From assembly GCF_963975345.1 (NCBI RefSeq), contig NZ_CAXBGE010000006.1, positions 173,848-237,847 of the forward strand: 64,000 nt of DNA. Reading direction: 5' to 3'. The notes under the pieces are model-generated. The model saw only the letters and a program-made list of their open reading frames with translations, did no database searches and was not told the DNA's origin. The stretch comes from Maricaulis sp963975345 (GTDB lineage: Bacteria > Pseudomonadota > Alphaproteobacteria > Caulobacterales > Maricaulaceae). Positions 1 to 8,373 of this stretch are shown piece after piece. The position numbers were made by a program, and so were the translations under genes. Numbering within the stretch: position 1 is the first letter of the stretch; every line of letters starts with the position of its first letter.

Positions 1-726
1 GATCCATTTGAGCGGCCCAACCCGGCTTTGATAGCAAATCTGCCAGTCGGGCAGTTCGGGCAACAGAGCCGCAACGGCATGAGCGGTCTGTTCGATCTGA
101 AATTGATAAGGGTCACCAGCAAGAATGACCTTTTCGGGCAATCCGTGGGCCGAAAACAATAATCGGGTGTTGTCCGGCCGCCCGGCCTCGATCCAGCTGG
201 TCCGGATCAATTCAGCATGGGCCCGGATAAAGCCTGGCTCGAGCGGATAGCAGCACACTGCGTGCGTTTCCAGGCCCGACGCCTTGCGCCAAGCCTTCAG
301 CGACGAGCCCGTCGTGGTGGTTGAAAAGTGCGGGTAGAGCGGCAGCAAAACCGTCCGGTCAGGGCCCCAATCGGCAACGTCCTGGGCAACATCTTCGACG
401 AAAGGGTGCCAGTAGCGCATCGCCGGCCAGATCCGGATCTCCTGCCCAGGCAGACGATCCGACAAGAGCGGCATCAAAGCATCGACCTGTTTCAAAGTCT
501 CTGGCACCAGCGGTGACCCACCGCCCATCTTCGCATAATTCTGTCGAGCGGACTTTCCCCTTAATGTGGAAATCAGCCAAGCGAGTGCTTCACGGACAGG
601 GCCGGGCGCACCAATGATGGCGGGGTCTCTAAACAGATTACGCAAAAACGGTTGTACATCATCGGGGCCATCGGGACCGCCAAGATTGAACAGAATAATT
701 GCCAGCTTTCCCTCGGTCCTATCCAT
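1..726 (-). CDS. hemH: Ferrochelatase, C-terminus cut by the window edge
   Basis: Inserts Fe2+ into protoporphyrin IX, the last step of haem synthesis. The frame opens with an ATG at 726-724 and reads MDRTEGKLAIILFNLGGPD, the usual ferrochelatase N-terminus. About 242 codons are present, and the stop lies beyond the left edge. The family signature with the metal-binding histidine is visible as LLFSAHGLPEK near residue 195, and HFSTTTTGS near residue 145 is also typical. It begins 14 bases after the hemE stop on the same strand, so the two form a haem operon transcribed away from the putative origin. Family identity is clear; only the C-terminal third cannot be checked. Confidence 0.96.
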   Translation of the reverse strand, partial: MDRTEGKLAIILFNLGGPDGPDDVQPFLRNLFRDPAIIGAPGPVREALAWLISTLRGKSARQNYAKMGGGSPLVPETLKQVDALMPLLSDRLPGQEIRIWPAMRYWHPFVEDVAQDVADWGPDRTVLLPLYPHFSTTTTGSSLKAWRKASGLETHAVCCYPLEPGFIRAHAELIRTSWIEAGRPDNTRLLFSAHGLPEKVILAGDPYQFQIEQTAHAVAALLPELPDWQICYQSRVGPLKWI

Positions 727-740
727 TTGCGGCTCCGTAA

Positions 741-1778
741 TCAGCTCGAGCGCCTGATACGCGCCAGCAATTGCTCGACATGAGCGATTGGCACATCGGG
801 TGTGATGCCGTGACCGAGATTGAAGATGTGCGGCCGGCCCGACCAAGTCTCAAGCAATCGATCAATCTCAGCGTCGAGCAAGGCCCCACCAGCTCGCAAG
901 ACCGACGGATCGAGATGGCCCTGAACCGGCAAAGTTTCGGGCAAGGCGGCGCGTGCCCATTCAGGTTGAACAGCTGTATCCAAAGCAAGTCCGGTAATTC
1001 CGGTTTCACAAGCATATCGAGGGTAGAGTGTGCCCGCACCGCGCGGAAAACCAATGATCGGGACCGTAACGCCAGCCGCGCGAATCTGATCAACGATCCG
1101 CCGCGTCGGCCGGATGATCACGCGTTCAAACAAGGGTTCCGGCAAACCTTCGGCCCAGCTGTCGAACAGTTTCAGCACTTCTGCCCCTGCCTGGGCCTGC
1201 ATGATGAGATATTCGGCCGTCGCATCAGCGATCCGGTCCAGCATGCCATCAAACGCAACCGGGTCTCGCCAAGCTGCGACACGTGTTGCGTAACGATCCT
1301 TGGATCCGCCACCCTCAACCATATAAGTCGCAACCGTCCAAGGCGAACCAGCAAAGCCGATCAGCGTGGTCTCAGCGGGTAATTGCGGCTTGACCAGGCG
1401 CAGGGTCTCGGCGATTGGCGCCAACACCTCGGCTACGCGACCCTGCGTCAGGCTTTCATAATCTGTCGGGTTGAAAGGCTCGAGTTTTGGTCCTTCACCG
1501 GTGACGAACCAGACCTTGCGGCCCAGGGCGATAGGGATGAGTAAAATGTCCGCAAAGATAATCGCGGCATCAAAACCGAAGCGCCGGATCGGCTGCATCG
1601 TGACTTCGGCGGCGAGATCCGGAGAGAAGCAGAACTCGATGAAATTGGCAGCTTTTGCGCGGACTTGACGATATTCTGGCAAATAGCGACCAGCCTGTCG
1701 CATTAGCCATACCGGTGGCGGCGAACGCGTTTCTCCGTTCAAAACGGCGAGGATTGGTTTGGCAGGTTTTGACATCAT
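741..1778 (-). CDS. hemE: Uroporphyrinogen decarboxylase
   Basis: Decarboxylates the four acetate side chains of uroporphyrinogen III to give coproporphyrinogen III in the cytosol. The 345-aa length is normal. The N-terminal signature PVWLMRQAGRYLPEYR (about residues 22-37) contains the substrate-binding arginines, and FSDILLIP-like FADILLIP follows near 75. Two adjacent ATG codons (1778 and 1775) could serve as the start. It is followed by hemH on the same strand, and its 5' end abuts the divergent intergenic region called here as oriC. In Caulobacter the same gene borders the origin, and its promoters lie within it (established knowledge); I infer the same arrangement here. Confidence 0.97.
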   Translation of the reverse strand: MMSKPAKPILAVLNGETRSPPPVWLMRQAGRYLPEYRQVRAKAANFIEFCFSPDLAAEVTMQPIRRFGFDAAIIFADILLIPIALGRKVWFVTGEGPKLEPFNPTDYESLTQGRVAEVLAPIAETLRLVKPQLPAETTLIGFAGSPWTVATYMVEGGGSKDRYATRVAAWRDPVAFDGMLDRIADATAEYLIMQAQAGAEVLKLFDSWAEGLPEPLFERVIIRPTRRIVDQIRAAGVTVPIIGFPRGAGTLYPRYACETGITGLALDTAVQPEWARAALPETLPVQGHLDPSVLRAGGALLDAEIDRLLETWSGRPHIFNLGHGITPDVPIAHVEQLLARIRRSS

Positions 1779-1983
1779 GACGTTTGATTAGTCTGCTCTG
1801 TCGGATCATTCAATGCGGCCCTTTCACCCATATAGATATATGAATTTTTAGAGTCGTAATTGTTGGCACGTGGAAATCGGGGAGGGATAGGTTTATCCGG
1901 TCATACCGGAAAACGTCTTCCCCAGAATCCGAAAAGCCCAATCGAACCAGTATTTGCGCGAAGAAGGCAATTAGTCTCAAATT

Positions 1984-1996
1984 TATCAATCGTATA
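1984..1996 (+). promoter_or_regulatory. IHF-like binding site in putative oriC
   Basis: TATCAATCGTATA matches the consensus WATCAANNNNTTR except for one base. It lies in the most AT-rich part of the gap. IHF sites are a known part of the Caulobacter origin; binding here is inferred. Confidence 0.45.
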
Positions 1997-2088
1997 ATCG
2001 AGCATCTTATGTTAAAAACCGTCTGAATTACTGTGCAAAACCGCTTATATCTGAACGGTTATTCGTCGGTTTTGAACAGGCAGCCAAT

Positions 2089-2109
2089 TGTGGATAGAGA
2101 TGTGGGTAG
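2089..2109 (-). promoter_or_regulatory. Tandem DnaA-box-like motifs
   Basis: TGTGGATAG (2089-2097) differs by one base from the DnaA box read on this strand, and TGTGGGTAG (2101-2109) differs by two. Their starts are 12 bases apart in the same orientation, about one helical turn. A weaker third copy is at 2032-2040. Clustering in the hemE/DUF299 gap supports them as initiator sites. Confidence 0.6.
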
Positions 2110-2182
2110 TACCGGGTCATACTTCGGGAAACCCACAGGTCAGCGATTTGAAACCATCCCTTGGGGAAAATCGCCACACTTG

Positions 2183-2198
2183 TTAACAATTCGTAAAC
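2183..2198 (+). promoter_or_regulatory. CtrA-box-like site
   Basis: TTAAC-aattcg-TAAAC matches the full CtrA site TTAAC-N6-TTAAC with one mismatch. It lies 22 bases before the DUF299 start codon. In Caulobacter, CtrA binds several such sites in the origin and blocks initiation; a single good site is visible here, so the control is inferred. Confidence 0.55.
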
Positions 2199-2219
2199 GT
2201 CTTTAGGGCCCCCATCACC

Positions 2220-3059
2220 ATGTCTTTCACCTCCAGGCCGCCTTTGAGCACCTGTTTTCATATTCACATGGTCTCCGATTCGACCGGTGAAACGCTGATG
2301 GAAGTCATGCGCGCCTCGGTCGCTCAGTTCGAGCACACCAACCCTCTGGAACATCTGTATGCGCTGGTCCGCTCCCCGCGGCAGCTCGATCGGGTTCTCG
2401 AAGAAATTGAAGGTTATCCGGGTGTTGTCATGTACACGATCGTCAATGCCGATTTGCGCCGGGATTTGGAAACACGTTGTGCCGATCTCGGCGTCCCAGC
2501 GATTGCCATTCTCGATCCGATGCTTGCGACCTTGAGCACCTATCTCGGCCGGGCCATGGCTAGCAGGGCAGGGGCGCAACGGGCTTTGGACGCAGATTAT
2601 TACCATCGCATGGACGCCTTGAACTTTGCGATGGCACATGATGATGGCCAGGGCGATAATTTCGAGAATGCGGACATTATTCTGCTCGGCGTTAGCCGGA
2701 CCTCAAAGACACCGACGAGTATCTATCTGGCGCATCGTGGCTATCGGGCCGCCAATATTCCACTTGTCAGAGGTGTGCCGACACCGGACTTTCTGTTCAG
2801 CCTGCGAAATCCTTTGATTGTTGGTCTGACCGCTTCACCGGAACGCATTGTGCAAATTCGCCGAAATCGGCTTTTGACTCTCAATGAAGATCGCTCGACC
2901 GATTATATCGACGATTTTGCCGTCCGTGACGAAATCGTTGAGGCTAAACGTCTTTTCGCGAAGCATGGCTGGGCCAATATCGATGTCACCCGGCGCTCGG
3001 TTGAGGAAACCGCCGCCAAAATCATCAATATGCTCAATGAAAAGCGTGGCCGGAAATGA
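2220..3059 (+). CDS. Pyruvate,phosphate dikinase / PEP synthase regulatory protein (DUF299)
   Basis: This family is a bifunctional ADP-dependent kinase and Pi-dependent pyrophosphorylase that switches PPDK or PEP synthase off and on by threonine phosphorylation. The 279-aa length is normal. The nucleotide-binding loop GVSRTSKTP lies at residues 157-165, and the N-terminal HIHMVSDSTGET is typical of the family. The ATG at 2220 follows an AT-rich leader. The next gene (maf) starts inside its last codons through an ATGA overlap, so it leads the maf-aroE-coaE-dnaQ operon. This is the RP001-type gene that flanks the origin in Caulobacter and Rickettsia. Whether its target is PPDK or PEP synthase cannot be decided from this window. 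Confidence 0.93.
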   Translation: MSFTSRPPLSTCFHIHMVSDSTGETLMEVMRASVAQFEHTNPLEHLYALVRSPRQLDRVLEEIEGYPGVVMYTIVNADLRRDLETRCADLGVPAIAILDPMLATLSTYLGRAMASRAGAQRALDADYYHRMDALNFAMAHDDGQGDNFENADIILLGVSRTSKTPTSIYLAHRGYRAANIPLVRGVPTPDFLFSLRNPLIVGLTASPERIVQIRRNRLLTLNEDRSTDYIDDFAVRDEIVEAKRLFAKHGWANIDVTRRSVEETAAKIINMLNEKRGRK

Positions 3060-3649
3060 CGGCGCGGCTCATCCTCGCCTCAGGCAGCCACATCCGCCAG
3101 CAGATCTTGCGCGATGCCGGCATCGCATTCGAAATTATCAAATCCGATGTCGACGAAGATGAATTGAAACAAGCTCATCGCGAGCTGAAGCCAGCCGCCA
3201 TGGCCGTTCTGTTGGCAAACGCCAAGGCCAACCAGGTCTCAAGCGCCCATCCGGAAGATTTCGTGCTCGGCGCCGATCAGACGATGGAACTCGACGGTGA
3301 GCTGCTCGACAAGCTGCCGCAGCGCGAATTGGCGCGGGCCCGGCTGACGGCGATGCGCGGCACGTCACACCAGCTTCATTCCGGTTTGGCTTTGGTGTGC
3401 GCCAATAAGACGGTCTGGGAGCATCAACAAAGCTCCACGCTCTGGGTCAGGCCCTTTTCAGACGCTTTTCTCGACATTTACCTCGCCACCGCCGGCGAAG
3501 AGCTGACGGCCAGTGTTGGCGCCTATGCCTATGAGGGCCTGGGCGCGCAATTGTTTGAGCGTGTTGATGGCGAATTTCATGCCATATTGGGCTTGCCGCT
3601 CCTACCTCTGCTCAAGGCGTTGCGAGACCTCCGGGTCATCGCATCATGA
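3056..3649 (+). CDS. maf: Maf-family nucleotide pyrophosphatase
   Basis: Maf proteins hydrolyse non-canonical or pyrimidine nucleoside triphosphates to monophosphates, cleaning the nucleotide pool. The 197-aa protein starts MTARLILASGSHIRQQIL. The usual SxSPRR loop is changed to SGSHIRQ, so substrate choice may differ from the best-studied members. The conserved acidic block SDVDED follows near residue 30, and VLGADQTM (about residue 70) holds the catalytic aspartate. It overlaps the upstream stop (ATGA) and the downstream aroE start (ATGA), which points to translational coupling. Confidence 0.92.
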   Translation: MTARLILASGSHIRQQILRDAGIAFEIIKSDVDEDELKQAHRELKPAAMAVLLANAKANQVSSAHPEDFVLGADQTMELDGELLDKLPQRELARARLTAMRGTSHQLHSGLALVCANKTVWEHQQSSTLWVRPFSDAFLDIYLATAGEELTASVGAYAYEGLGAQLFERVDGEFHAILGLPLLPLLKALRDLRVIAS

Positions 3650-4491
3650 GGCCGACCGGCGCCGCGCGCCTGGCCGGCGTGGTCGGCGATCCGATTGGCC
3701 ACTCGCTCTCGCCCAGCCTGATGTCAGCCTGGATCGACGCGGCTGGCCTTGATGCCGTCTATGCGCCCTTCGCTGTTCGCAAGGATGAAGCCGCTGACTT
3801 CTTTCGCACCATGGCGCGAACCCAGCTGGCCGGTCTCAATGTCACCCTGCCGCACAAGCAGACCGCGCTGGCGATCAGCGACCGAGCCAGCGAGGCTGCA
3901 CAGGCGATTGGTGCTGCCAATCTCCTGACATTCAAGGACGGCCAGATTCACGCCGACAATACTGACGCCACAGGCTTCCTGAATGCCCTGCTTGCTGCCG
4001 GCATTGATCCCAAACAGGGGCCTGCACTGGTGCTTGGCGCCGGCGGCGCGGCTCGGGCGATCCTGCATGCTTTGGTGCAAGCCGGTGTGCCGGAGATTCG
4101 GCTCAGCAATCGCAGTTTCGCCAATGCTGAGGCCCTGGCGCGAGATCTGGCTCCACCAGCGCGGATCTATCCGTGGGAACAGCGCGACCAGGCGCTGGAT
4201 CAGATCGCGCTGGTCGTGAATGCGACGGCTTTGGGATTAGCGGGAAACCCGAACCTTCAGCTTGATTGGCGAGCGGCGCCAACCAGCGCTATCGCCTGTG
4301 ATAGCGTCTACAAGCCGCTCCAAACCGGGTTTTTGCGCGATGCCGACGAGCGGGGCATCAAGACGGTCGATGGCTTGGGCATGTTGATCGGTCAGGCGCG
4401 GCCGAGCTTTGAAGCTTTCTTTGGTGCTTCGCCCCCCGAAAGCGTTGATGCGCGGGCCCTGCTTGTCTCGCTATTGGGGTCTGAGCGATGA
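3646..4491 (+). CDS. aroE: Shikimate dehydrogenase
   Basis: Reduces 3-dehydroshikimate to shikimate with NADPH in aromatic amino acid synthesis. The 281-aa protein has the substrate-binding GDPIGHSLSPSL motif near residue 15, the catalytic lysine in LNVTLPHKQ near 70, the catalytic aspartate in DNTDATGF near 107, and the nucleotide-binding GAGGAARAI loop near 131. It overlaps maf and coaE through ATGA junctions in the same housekeeping operon. Confidence 0.97.
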   Translation: MRPTGAARLAGVVGDPIGHSLSPSLMSAWIDAAGLDAVYAPFAVRKDEAADFFRTMARTQLAGLNVTLPHKQTALAISDRASEAAQAIGAANLLTFKDGQIHADNTDATGFLNALLAAGIDPKQGPALVLGAGGAARAILHALVQAGVPEIRLSNRSFANAEALARDLAPPARIYPWEQRDQALDQIALVVNATALGLAGNPNLQLDWRAAPTSAIACDSVYKPLQTGFLRDADERGIKTVDGLGMLIGQARPSFEAFFGASPPESVDARALLVSLLGSER

Positions 4492-5087
4492 AAATCATCG
4501 GCTTGACCGGTTCGATCGGAATGGGGAAGTCAGCGACCGCTGCCCTGATCGCGGACGCAGGGATTCCGGTCTTCGATTCAGATGCCTGCGTCCATTCGCT
4601 ATATGCGGCCGGCGGCAAGGCTGTCGCCCCGATAGAGGGCGCCTTTCCTGGCGTCGTTGTCGATGGTGCGGTTGATCGCCAACGCCTGTCGGCCGCTCTG
4701 CATGAAGACCCGTCGGGCTTTGCGCGGCTAGAGGCGATCGTTCATCCGCTGGTGTTGGAGGAGCGCGAAGCCTTTCTGCACAAGGCGCGTCAGCGCGGTG
4801 CGGACCTGGTTGTGTTTGATATTCCGCTTCTTTACGAGACCGGATCGGATAGCCATGTTGACCATGTTCTGGTCGCCTACGCGCCGGACGAAATTCGCCG
4901 CTCACGTGTCATGCAGAGACCCGGCATGACGCAGGACAAGCTGGACGCCATAATCGCGCGGCAACTGGATGATTCGAACAAGCTGGCCCGGGCGGACTAT
5001 CGGATCGAAACTTCGGGCGGGCTCGACGACGCCAAACGGCAGCTGGATGCGATTTTGAAGTCCGTTCGCGAACGCAGCAAGGATTGA
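4488..5087 (+). CDS. coaE: Dephospho-CoA kinase
   Basis: Phosphorylates dephospho-CoA at the 3' hydroxyl of ribose, the last step of coenzyme A synthesis. The 199-aa protein opens with MKIIGLTGSIGMGKSA, a P-loop in which GSIGMGKS binds ATP, followed by VFDSDACVH with the catalytic aspartate. VFDIPLLYE near residue 107 is family-typical. It starts four bases inside aroE and is followed nine bases later by dnaQ. Confidence 0.96.
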   Translation: MKIIGLTGSIGMGKSATAALIADAGIPVFDSDACVHSLYAAGGKAVAPIEGAFPGVVVDGAVDRQRLSAALHEDPSGFARLEAIVHPLVLEEREAFLHKARQRGADLVVFDIPLLYETGSDSHVDHVLVAYAPDEIRRSRVMQRPGMTQDKLDAIIARQLDDSNKLARADYRIETSGGLDDAKRQLDAILKSVRERSKD

Positions 5088-5096
5088 GACAGGCAG

Positions 5097-5795
5097 ATGC
5101 GGGAAATCGTTTTCGATACCGAGACGACTGGTCTCTACGCCAATTCAGGCGATAGGGTGACGGAAATCGGCTGTGTCGAAGTGATCGATTTCATCCCGAC
5201 CGGCCGCACCTGGCACGCCTATGTCAATCCACAGCGCTCTACCCCGAAAGAAGTGATTGCGATCACTGGGCTGACCGACGCTTTCCTCTCCGACAAACCG
5301 CTATTTAGCCATGTCGCGGAAGAGTTTATCGATTTCGTCGGCGACGCCGGCCTGGTTGCGCACAATGCCCCCTTTGACCGTGGCTTCATCAATATGGAGC
5401 TCGAACGACTGGGGCGGCCTGGCTATGAGGAAGTGCGCTTCAAGGATACGGCCCGGATGGCGCGCGCCAAATTTCCCGGCTCCTATGTCTCGCTCGACGC
5501 GCTCTGCAAACGCTTCGACATCTCGTTGGAAAGCCGCGACAAGCACGGTGCGCTGGTCGATGCGCTCCTGCTGGCCGAGGTTTATCTTGAGCTGTCGGGT
5601 GGACGCACTCGCGCCCTTGATCTCAGCGGTCAGGGTGTGACGGGTCCGGGTGAGACGGTCTTCCCGCCTCAACAGGCCCGGCCGCAGGCCTTAAGCCAAG
5701 CCCAGACAGACTCAGAGCGCGCCGCCCATGCTGCCTTCATTGAGGAGCTGGGCGAAAACGCGCTCTGGAAAAAACTGGCGATTGGTCGCGAGTAA
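5097..5795 (+). CDS. dnaQ: DNA polymerase III epsilon subunit (proofreading exonuclease)
   Basis: Provides 3'-5' proofreading in the replicative polymerase. The 232-aa length is normal. The DEDDh exonuclease motifs are visible: FDTETTGL (Exo I, residues 6-13), HNAPFDRGFI (Exo II, about residue 100) and HGALVDA (Exo III, about residue 155). The C-terminus (PQALSQAQTDSERAAHAAFI) would bind the alpha subunit. It is the last gene of the maf-aroE-coaE-dnaQ run, and its stop faces the secB stop three bases away, so the two units converge. Confidence 0.96.
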   Translation: MREIVFDTETTGLYANSGDRVTEIGCVEVIDFIPTGRTWHAYVNPQRSTPKEVIAITGLTDAFLSDKPLFSHVAEEFIDFVGDAGLVAHNAPFDRGFINMELERLGRPGYEEVRFKDTARMARAKFPGSYVSLDALCKRFDISLESRDKHGALVDALLLAEVYLELSGGRTRALDLSGQGVTGPGETVFPPQQARPQALSQAQTDSERAAHAAFIEELGENALWKKLAIGRE

Positions 5796-5798
5796 GGC

Positions 5799-6317
5799 CT
5801 AGTTCGACGCTTCAGGCGCGCCATTGCCATTGGTGTCAGCCCCTGGGACAGCGGCGGCCCGCTTGACCATTTGCTGGCGGTAAAGCCCTGCAAAATCGAC
5901 CGGATCCAGCATCAGCGGCGGGAAGCCACCATCGCGGGTGGCGTCGGCCAGAACGCGGCGGGCGAAGGGGAAGAGCAGGCGCGGACATTCGATCAGCAAG
6001 AAGGGCTCACGGTCAGCGTCGGCGACATTGGCCAGCTGGAACAGCCCACCAAAAGACAGTTCGGCGATGAAGACGACGTCATCATTCTCGCGTGTCGCCT
6101 TGGCTTCGATATTGAGCATGACCTCAAACGCGCCTTCGCCAACGGTGCGGGCTTGGACGTCGATCGCGAGATCAATCCCGGGGGTCTGGCCATTGCGCAG
6201 CGAATCCGGTGCGCCAGGGTTTTCGAACGACAAGTCCTTCACATACTGCGCCAAAATGCGCAGTTGTGGTTGGGCTGGCGGTGTGTTTTCGGTAGGCGTT
6301 GCTGGAGCGTCGGTCAT
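5799..6317 (-). CDS. secB: Protein-export chaperone SecB
   Basis: A tetrameric cytosolic chaperone that keeps preproteins unfolded and hands them to SecA. I start it at the ATG 6317-6315 (MTDAPATPTEN, 172 aa). An in-frame GTG 12 bases upstream is less likely because the only Shine-Dalgarno-like GGGGA lies between the two. The SecB core begins QLRILAQYVKDLSFENP and contains VMLNIEAKA and LLIECPRLLFPFAR, the peptide-binding groove. It is inverted relative to the flanking plus-strand genes and diverges from the Tim44-domain gene. Confidence 0.95.
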   Translation of the reverse strand: MTDAPATPTENTPPAQPQLRILAQYVKDLSFENPGAPDSLRNGQTPGIDLAIDVQARTVGEGAFEVMLNIEAKATRENDDVVFIAELSFGGLFQLANVADADREPFLLIECPRLLFPFARRVLADATRDGGFPPLMLDPVDFAGLYRQQMVKRAAAVPGADTNGNGAPEASN

Positions 6318-6511
6318 GAAAGTCCCCACAAGACGGGCGTCGGCGATATTATGGCCGCTTCAGCGGTCACACGAAACGAGGCGCGCCGGTTACCATGCGG
6401 GCCCGGTGGGGGCAAGCATGCTGCGCCTCAGCGATAAGGCTGACGGATTGACAAATTCGGGCTATACCGGAACCAGATTGTCCATCGACCCCCTCTTGCG
6501 GCGAAAATCTT

Positions 6512-7141
6512 ATGTTTGAGCTTCTATCCACTCTCATTTTCGCAGGCATCGCGATCTTCATCGCGTTTCGCCTCTATTCGACGCTGGGGCGGCGTGAAGG
6601 GCATATGGAAGCGCCGCCGGCATCGGACCCCAAAGCGCGCAGCGTCCTGTCGGATACACCGCAGACGCATTTGCGCCCGGCTTTTGAAGGGCGTGCTGCA
6701 GCAGGGCTTGAGGCGATTGCGGCGGCTGATAACCGCTTTGATCCCGACAGCTTCGTGACCGGTGCCAAAGCGGCTTACACCATGATCGTCGAGGCCTTTG
6801 CCAAGGGTGATCTGGAGGCTTTGCGGCCCCTGCTCGCCGATAAGGTCTATCAACGTTATGCAGATGCCATCACCGCGCGCAATGAGCGCAAGGAAAGCGT
6901 TCGAACCGAGATTGAACGGATCAAATCAGCCGAGATCTCCGAAGCCTCGCATGAGGGCTCCCTGGCCAAGGTCAAGGTGAGCTTTGAGGCTGAAATCGCT
7001 ACGGAAACGCTCGGCGAATCCGGAGAGCGTGTGGCTGGCGATCTGGGCACGTTGAACACGGTTCGCGAAAATTGGGTGTTCGAGCGGCGCACCGATAATG
7101 CCAACCCCAACTGGGTGCTGTCCGGTGTGGCGGCGGTATAG
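6512..7141 (+). CDS. Tim44/TimA-domain membrane-anchored protein
   Basis: A 209-aa protein with one N-terminal membrane span (about residues 4-22, LLSTLIFAGIAIFIAF) and a C-terminal Tim44-like domain. That domain is recognised from the run TGAKAAYTMIVEAFAKGD through LADKVYQRY to the WVFERR end. In mitochondria Tim44 tethers Hsp70 at the import channel; the bacterial homologues are membrane proteins of poorly defined function. Its neighbour secB is consistent with an envelope or protein-traffic role, but that is only context. The mltA gene begins within its 3' end. Confidence 0.85.
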   Translation: MFELLSTLIFAGIAIFIAFRLYSTLGRREGHMEAPPASDPKARSVLSDTPQTHLRPAFEGRAAAGLEAIAAADNRFDPDSFVTGAKAAYTMIVEAFAKGDLEALRPLLADKVYQRYADAITARNERKESVRTEIERIKSAEISEASHEGSLAKVKVSFEAEIATETLGESGERVAGDLGTLNTVRENWVFERRTDNANPNWVLSGVAAV

Positions 7142-8369
7142 TTCGGCCGCTCTGCTGGTCCTGCTGTCGGTTACAGCCTGTCAGCCAGCGCCCGACCCTG
7201 AACCGCCAACGTCAGAACCCCCTGTAGAACAACCACTTCCGACCGGTCTGCGGCTATTGCCGGCTGACTGGGATGCGATGGCCGGCTGGAGCGGTGCCGA
7301 TCTGCGCCCGGCGCTGGCGGCTTTCCTGCGCTCCTGTGCCCGGCTCAGTAACCGCAATGATAACGAGGCCTTGAGCCCGCGCGCGCCGTGGGCTGGGCAG
7401 GTTGGTGATTGGCGGGCGGCGTGTACGGCAGCGTCCATGACCGAACCGTCGGCCGAGGCGGCGCAGGCAACGTTTGAGGCTTTCTTTGCACCGGTGCGGG
7501 CGATCGCGCTCGACGAAGAGGGCCAGGAAGCGGGCGAAACCGGCTTGCTGACAGGCTATTACGAGCCCTATGTCGAAGTGCGCCGGGTTGCGGATGCGGA
7601 GTTCAGCCAGCCCTTGCGGCGGCGGCCTGGTGATCTGGTTTCAATTGATCTGGGTCTGTTTGAATCCGATCTGGCGGGGCGGCGGCTGGTCGGCCGGGTG
7701 AATAACGGGTCCTTGGTCCAGTATTATAACCGCGGCGAGATCGAGGCGGATAATCGCGGCGAGATTTTCGCCTGGGGCCGGCCGATTGACGTGTTTTTCC
7801 TGCAGATCCAGGGTTCCGGCCGTCTGGTCGATGCCGAGGGTAACCAGACCCGCGCCGCCTTTTCGGCCCATAATGGTCTGCCCTATCGCTCGATCGGACG
7901 TGAGCTGATTGCGCGCGGTGAGCTGGAGCCGCATGCGGCCTCGAAAGCGGGGATTGAATCCTGGCTCAACGCCCATGGCCGCGACGCGACGGCGGAATTG
8001 TTCTCGGTCAATCCGCGCTATGTTTTCTTTGAAACACAAGTACTTGATGATCCCTCGCTCGGGCCGCGCGGCTCATCCGGCGTTGCTCTGACGCCAATGG
8101 CCTCGATTGCGGTCGACCCGGCCTTTCATGCTTGGGGCGTACCGGTCTGGCTGAGCGCTGATTTGCCCGATATGCCTGCCTGGACAGGGCTGGTGGTGAC
8201 GCAGGATGGCGGCGGTGCGATCAATGGTCCGCTGCGCGGTGATTTCTTCTGGGGCTGGGGTGATATTGCCGAGCGGCGCGCCGGGACGACGCGGGCCCAG
8301 GCGCAATGGACTGTTTTACTTCCGGTTTCCGTCGCCCAGCGCATCGTCGATGCGACACCGCCGGCCTGA
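7125..8369 (+). CDS. mltA: Membrane-bound lytic murein transglycosylase A (MltA)
   Basis: Cleaves the glycan strands of peptidoglycan with formation of 1,6-anhydromuramic acid. I start at the GTG at 7125, which gives a compact lipoprotein signal ending LSVTAC with the lipid-bearing Cys at residue 19; an ATG at 7098 in the same frame would add nine residues. The MltA domain contains GYYEPYVEVRR and FLQIQGSGRL. The C-terminal 3D-type domain carries the catalytic aspartate in TQDGGGAINGPLRGDFFWG. About 414 aa is normal. It overlaps the Tim44 gene by 17 bases and precedes the Smr gene by 4, so all three are likely co-transcribed. Confidence 0.93.
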   Translation: MWRRYSSAALLVLLSVTACQPAPDPEPPTSEPPVEQPLPTGLRLLPADWDAMAGWSGADLRPALAAFLRSCARLSNRNDNEALSPRAPWAGQVGDWRAACTAASMTEPSAEAAQATFEAFFAPVRAIALDEEGQEAGETGLLTGYYEPYVEVRRVADAEFSQPLRRRPGDLVSIDLGLFESDLAGRRLVGRVNNGSLVQYYNRGEIEADNRGEIFAWGRPIDVFFLQIQGSGRLVDAEGNQTRAAFSAHNGLPYRSIGRELIARGELEPHAASKAGIESWLNAHGRDATAELFSVNPRYVFFETQVLDDPSLGPRGSSGVALTPMASIAVDPAFHAWGVPVWLSADLPDMPAWTGLVVTQDGGGAINGPLRGDFFWGWGDIAERRAGTTRAQAQWTVLLPVSVAQRIVDATPPA

Positions 8370-8373
8370 TCTG

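Larger units (their letters stand above)
1779..2219. other. Putative chromosomal replication origin (oriC/Cori-like)
   Basis: This 441-bp divergent gap lies between hemE (minus) and a DUF299 gene (plus), the pair that brackets the origin in Caulobacter. It is clearly AT-richer than its surroundings, most of all at about 1970-2045. Seen in it: three same-orientation DnaA-box-like 9-mers (TGTGCAAAA 2032-2040, TGTGGATAG 2089-2097, TGTGGGTAG 2101-2109; two, one and two mismatches to TGTGGATAA), TCCCCA-type weak boxes at 1919-1924 (plus) and 2162-2167 (minus), an IHF-like site, a CtrA-like site near the DUF299 start, and GANTC methylation sites at 1851-1855 and 1925-1929. The role is inferred from synteny plus motif content; no skew calculation was done. 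Confidence 0.82.

Noticed and set aside
1893..1901. TTATCCGGT as a DnaA box
   Set aside because: The last three bases, which are critical, all differ from the consensus.
6318..6329. GTG start for secB at 6329
   Set aside because: The only ribosome-site-like GGGGA lies between this codon and the ATG at 6317, so it serves the ATG.
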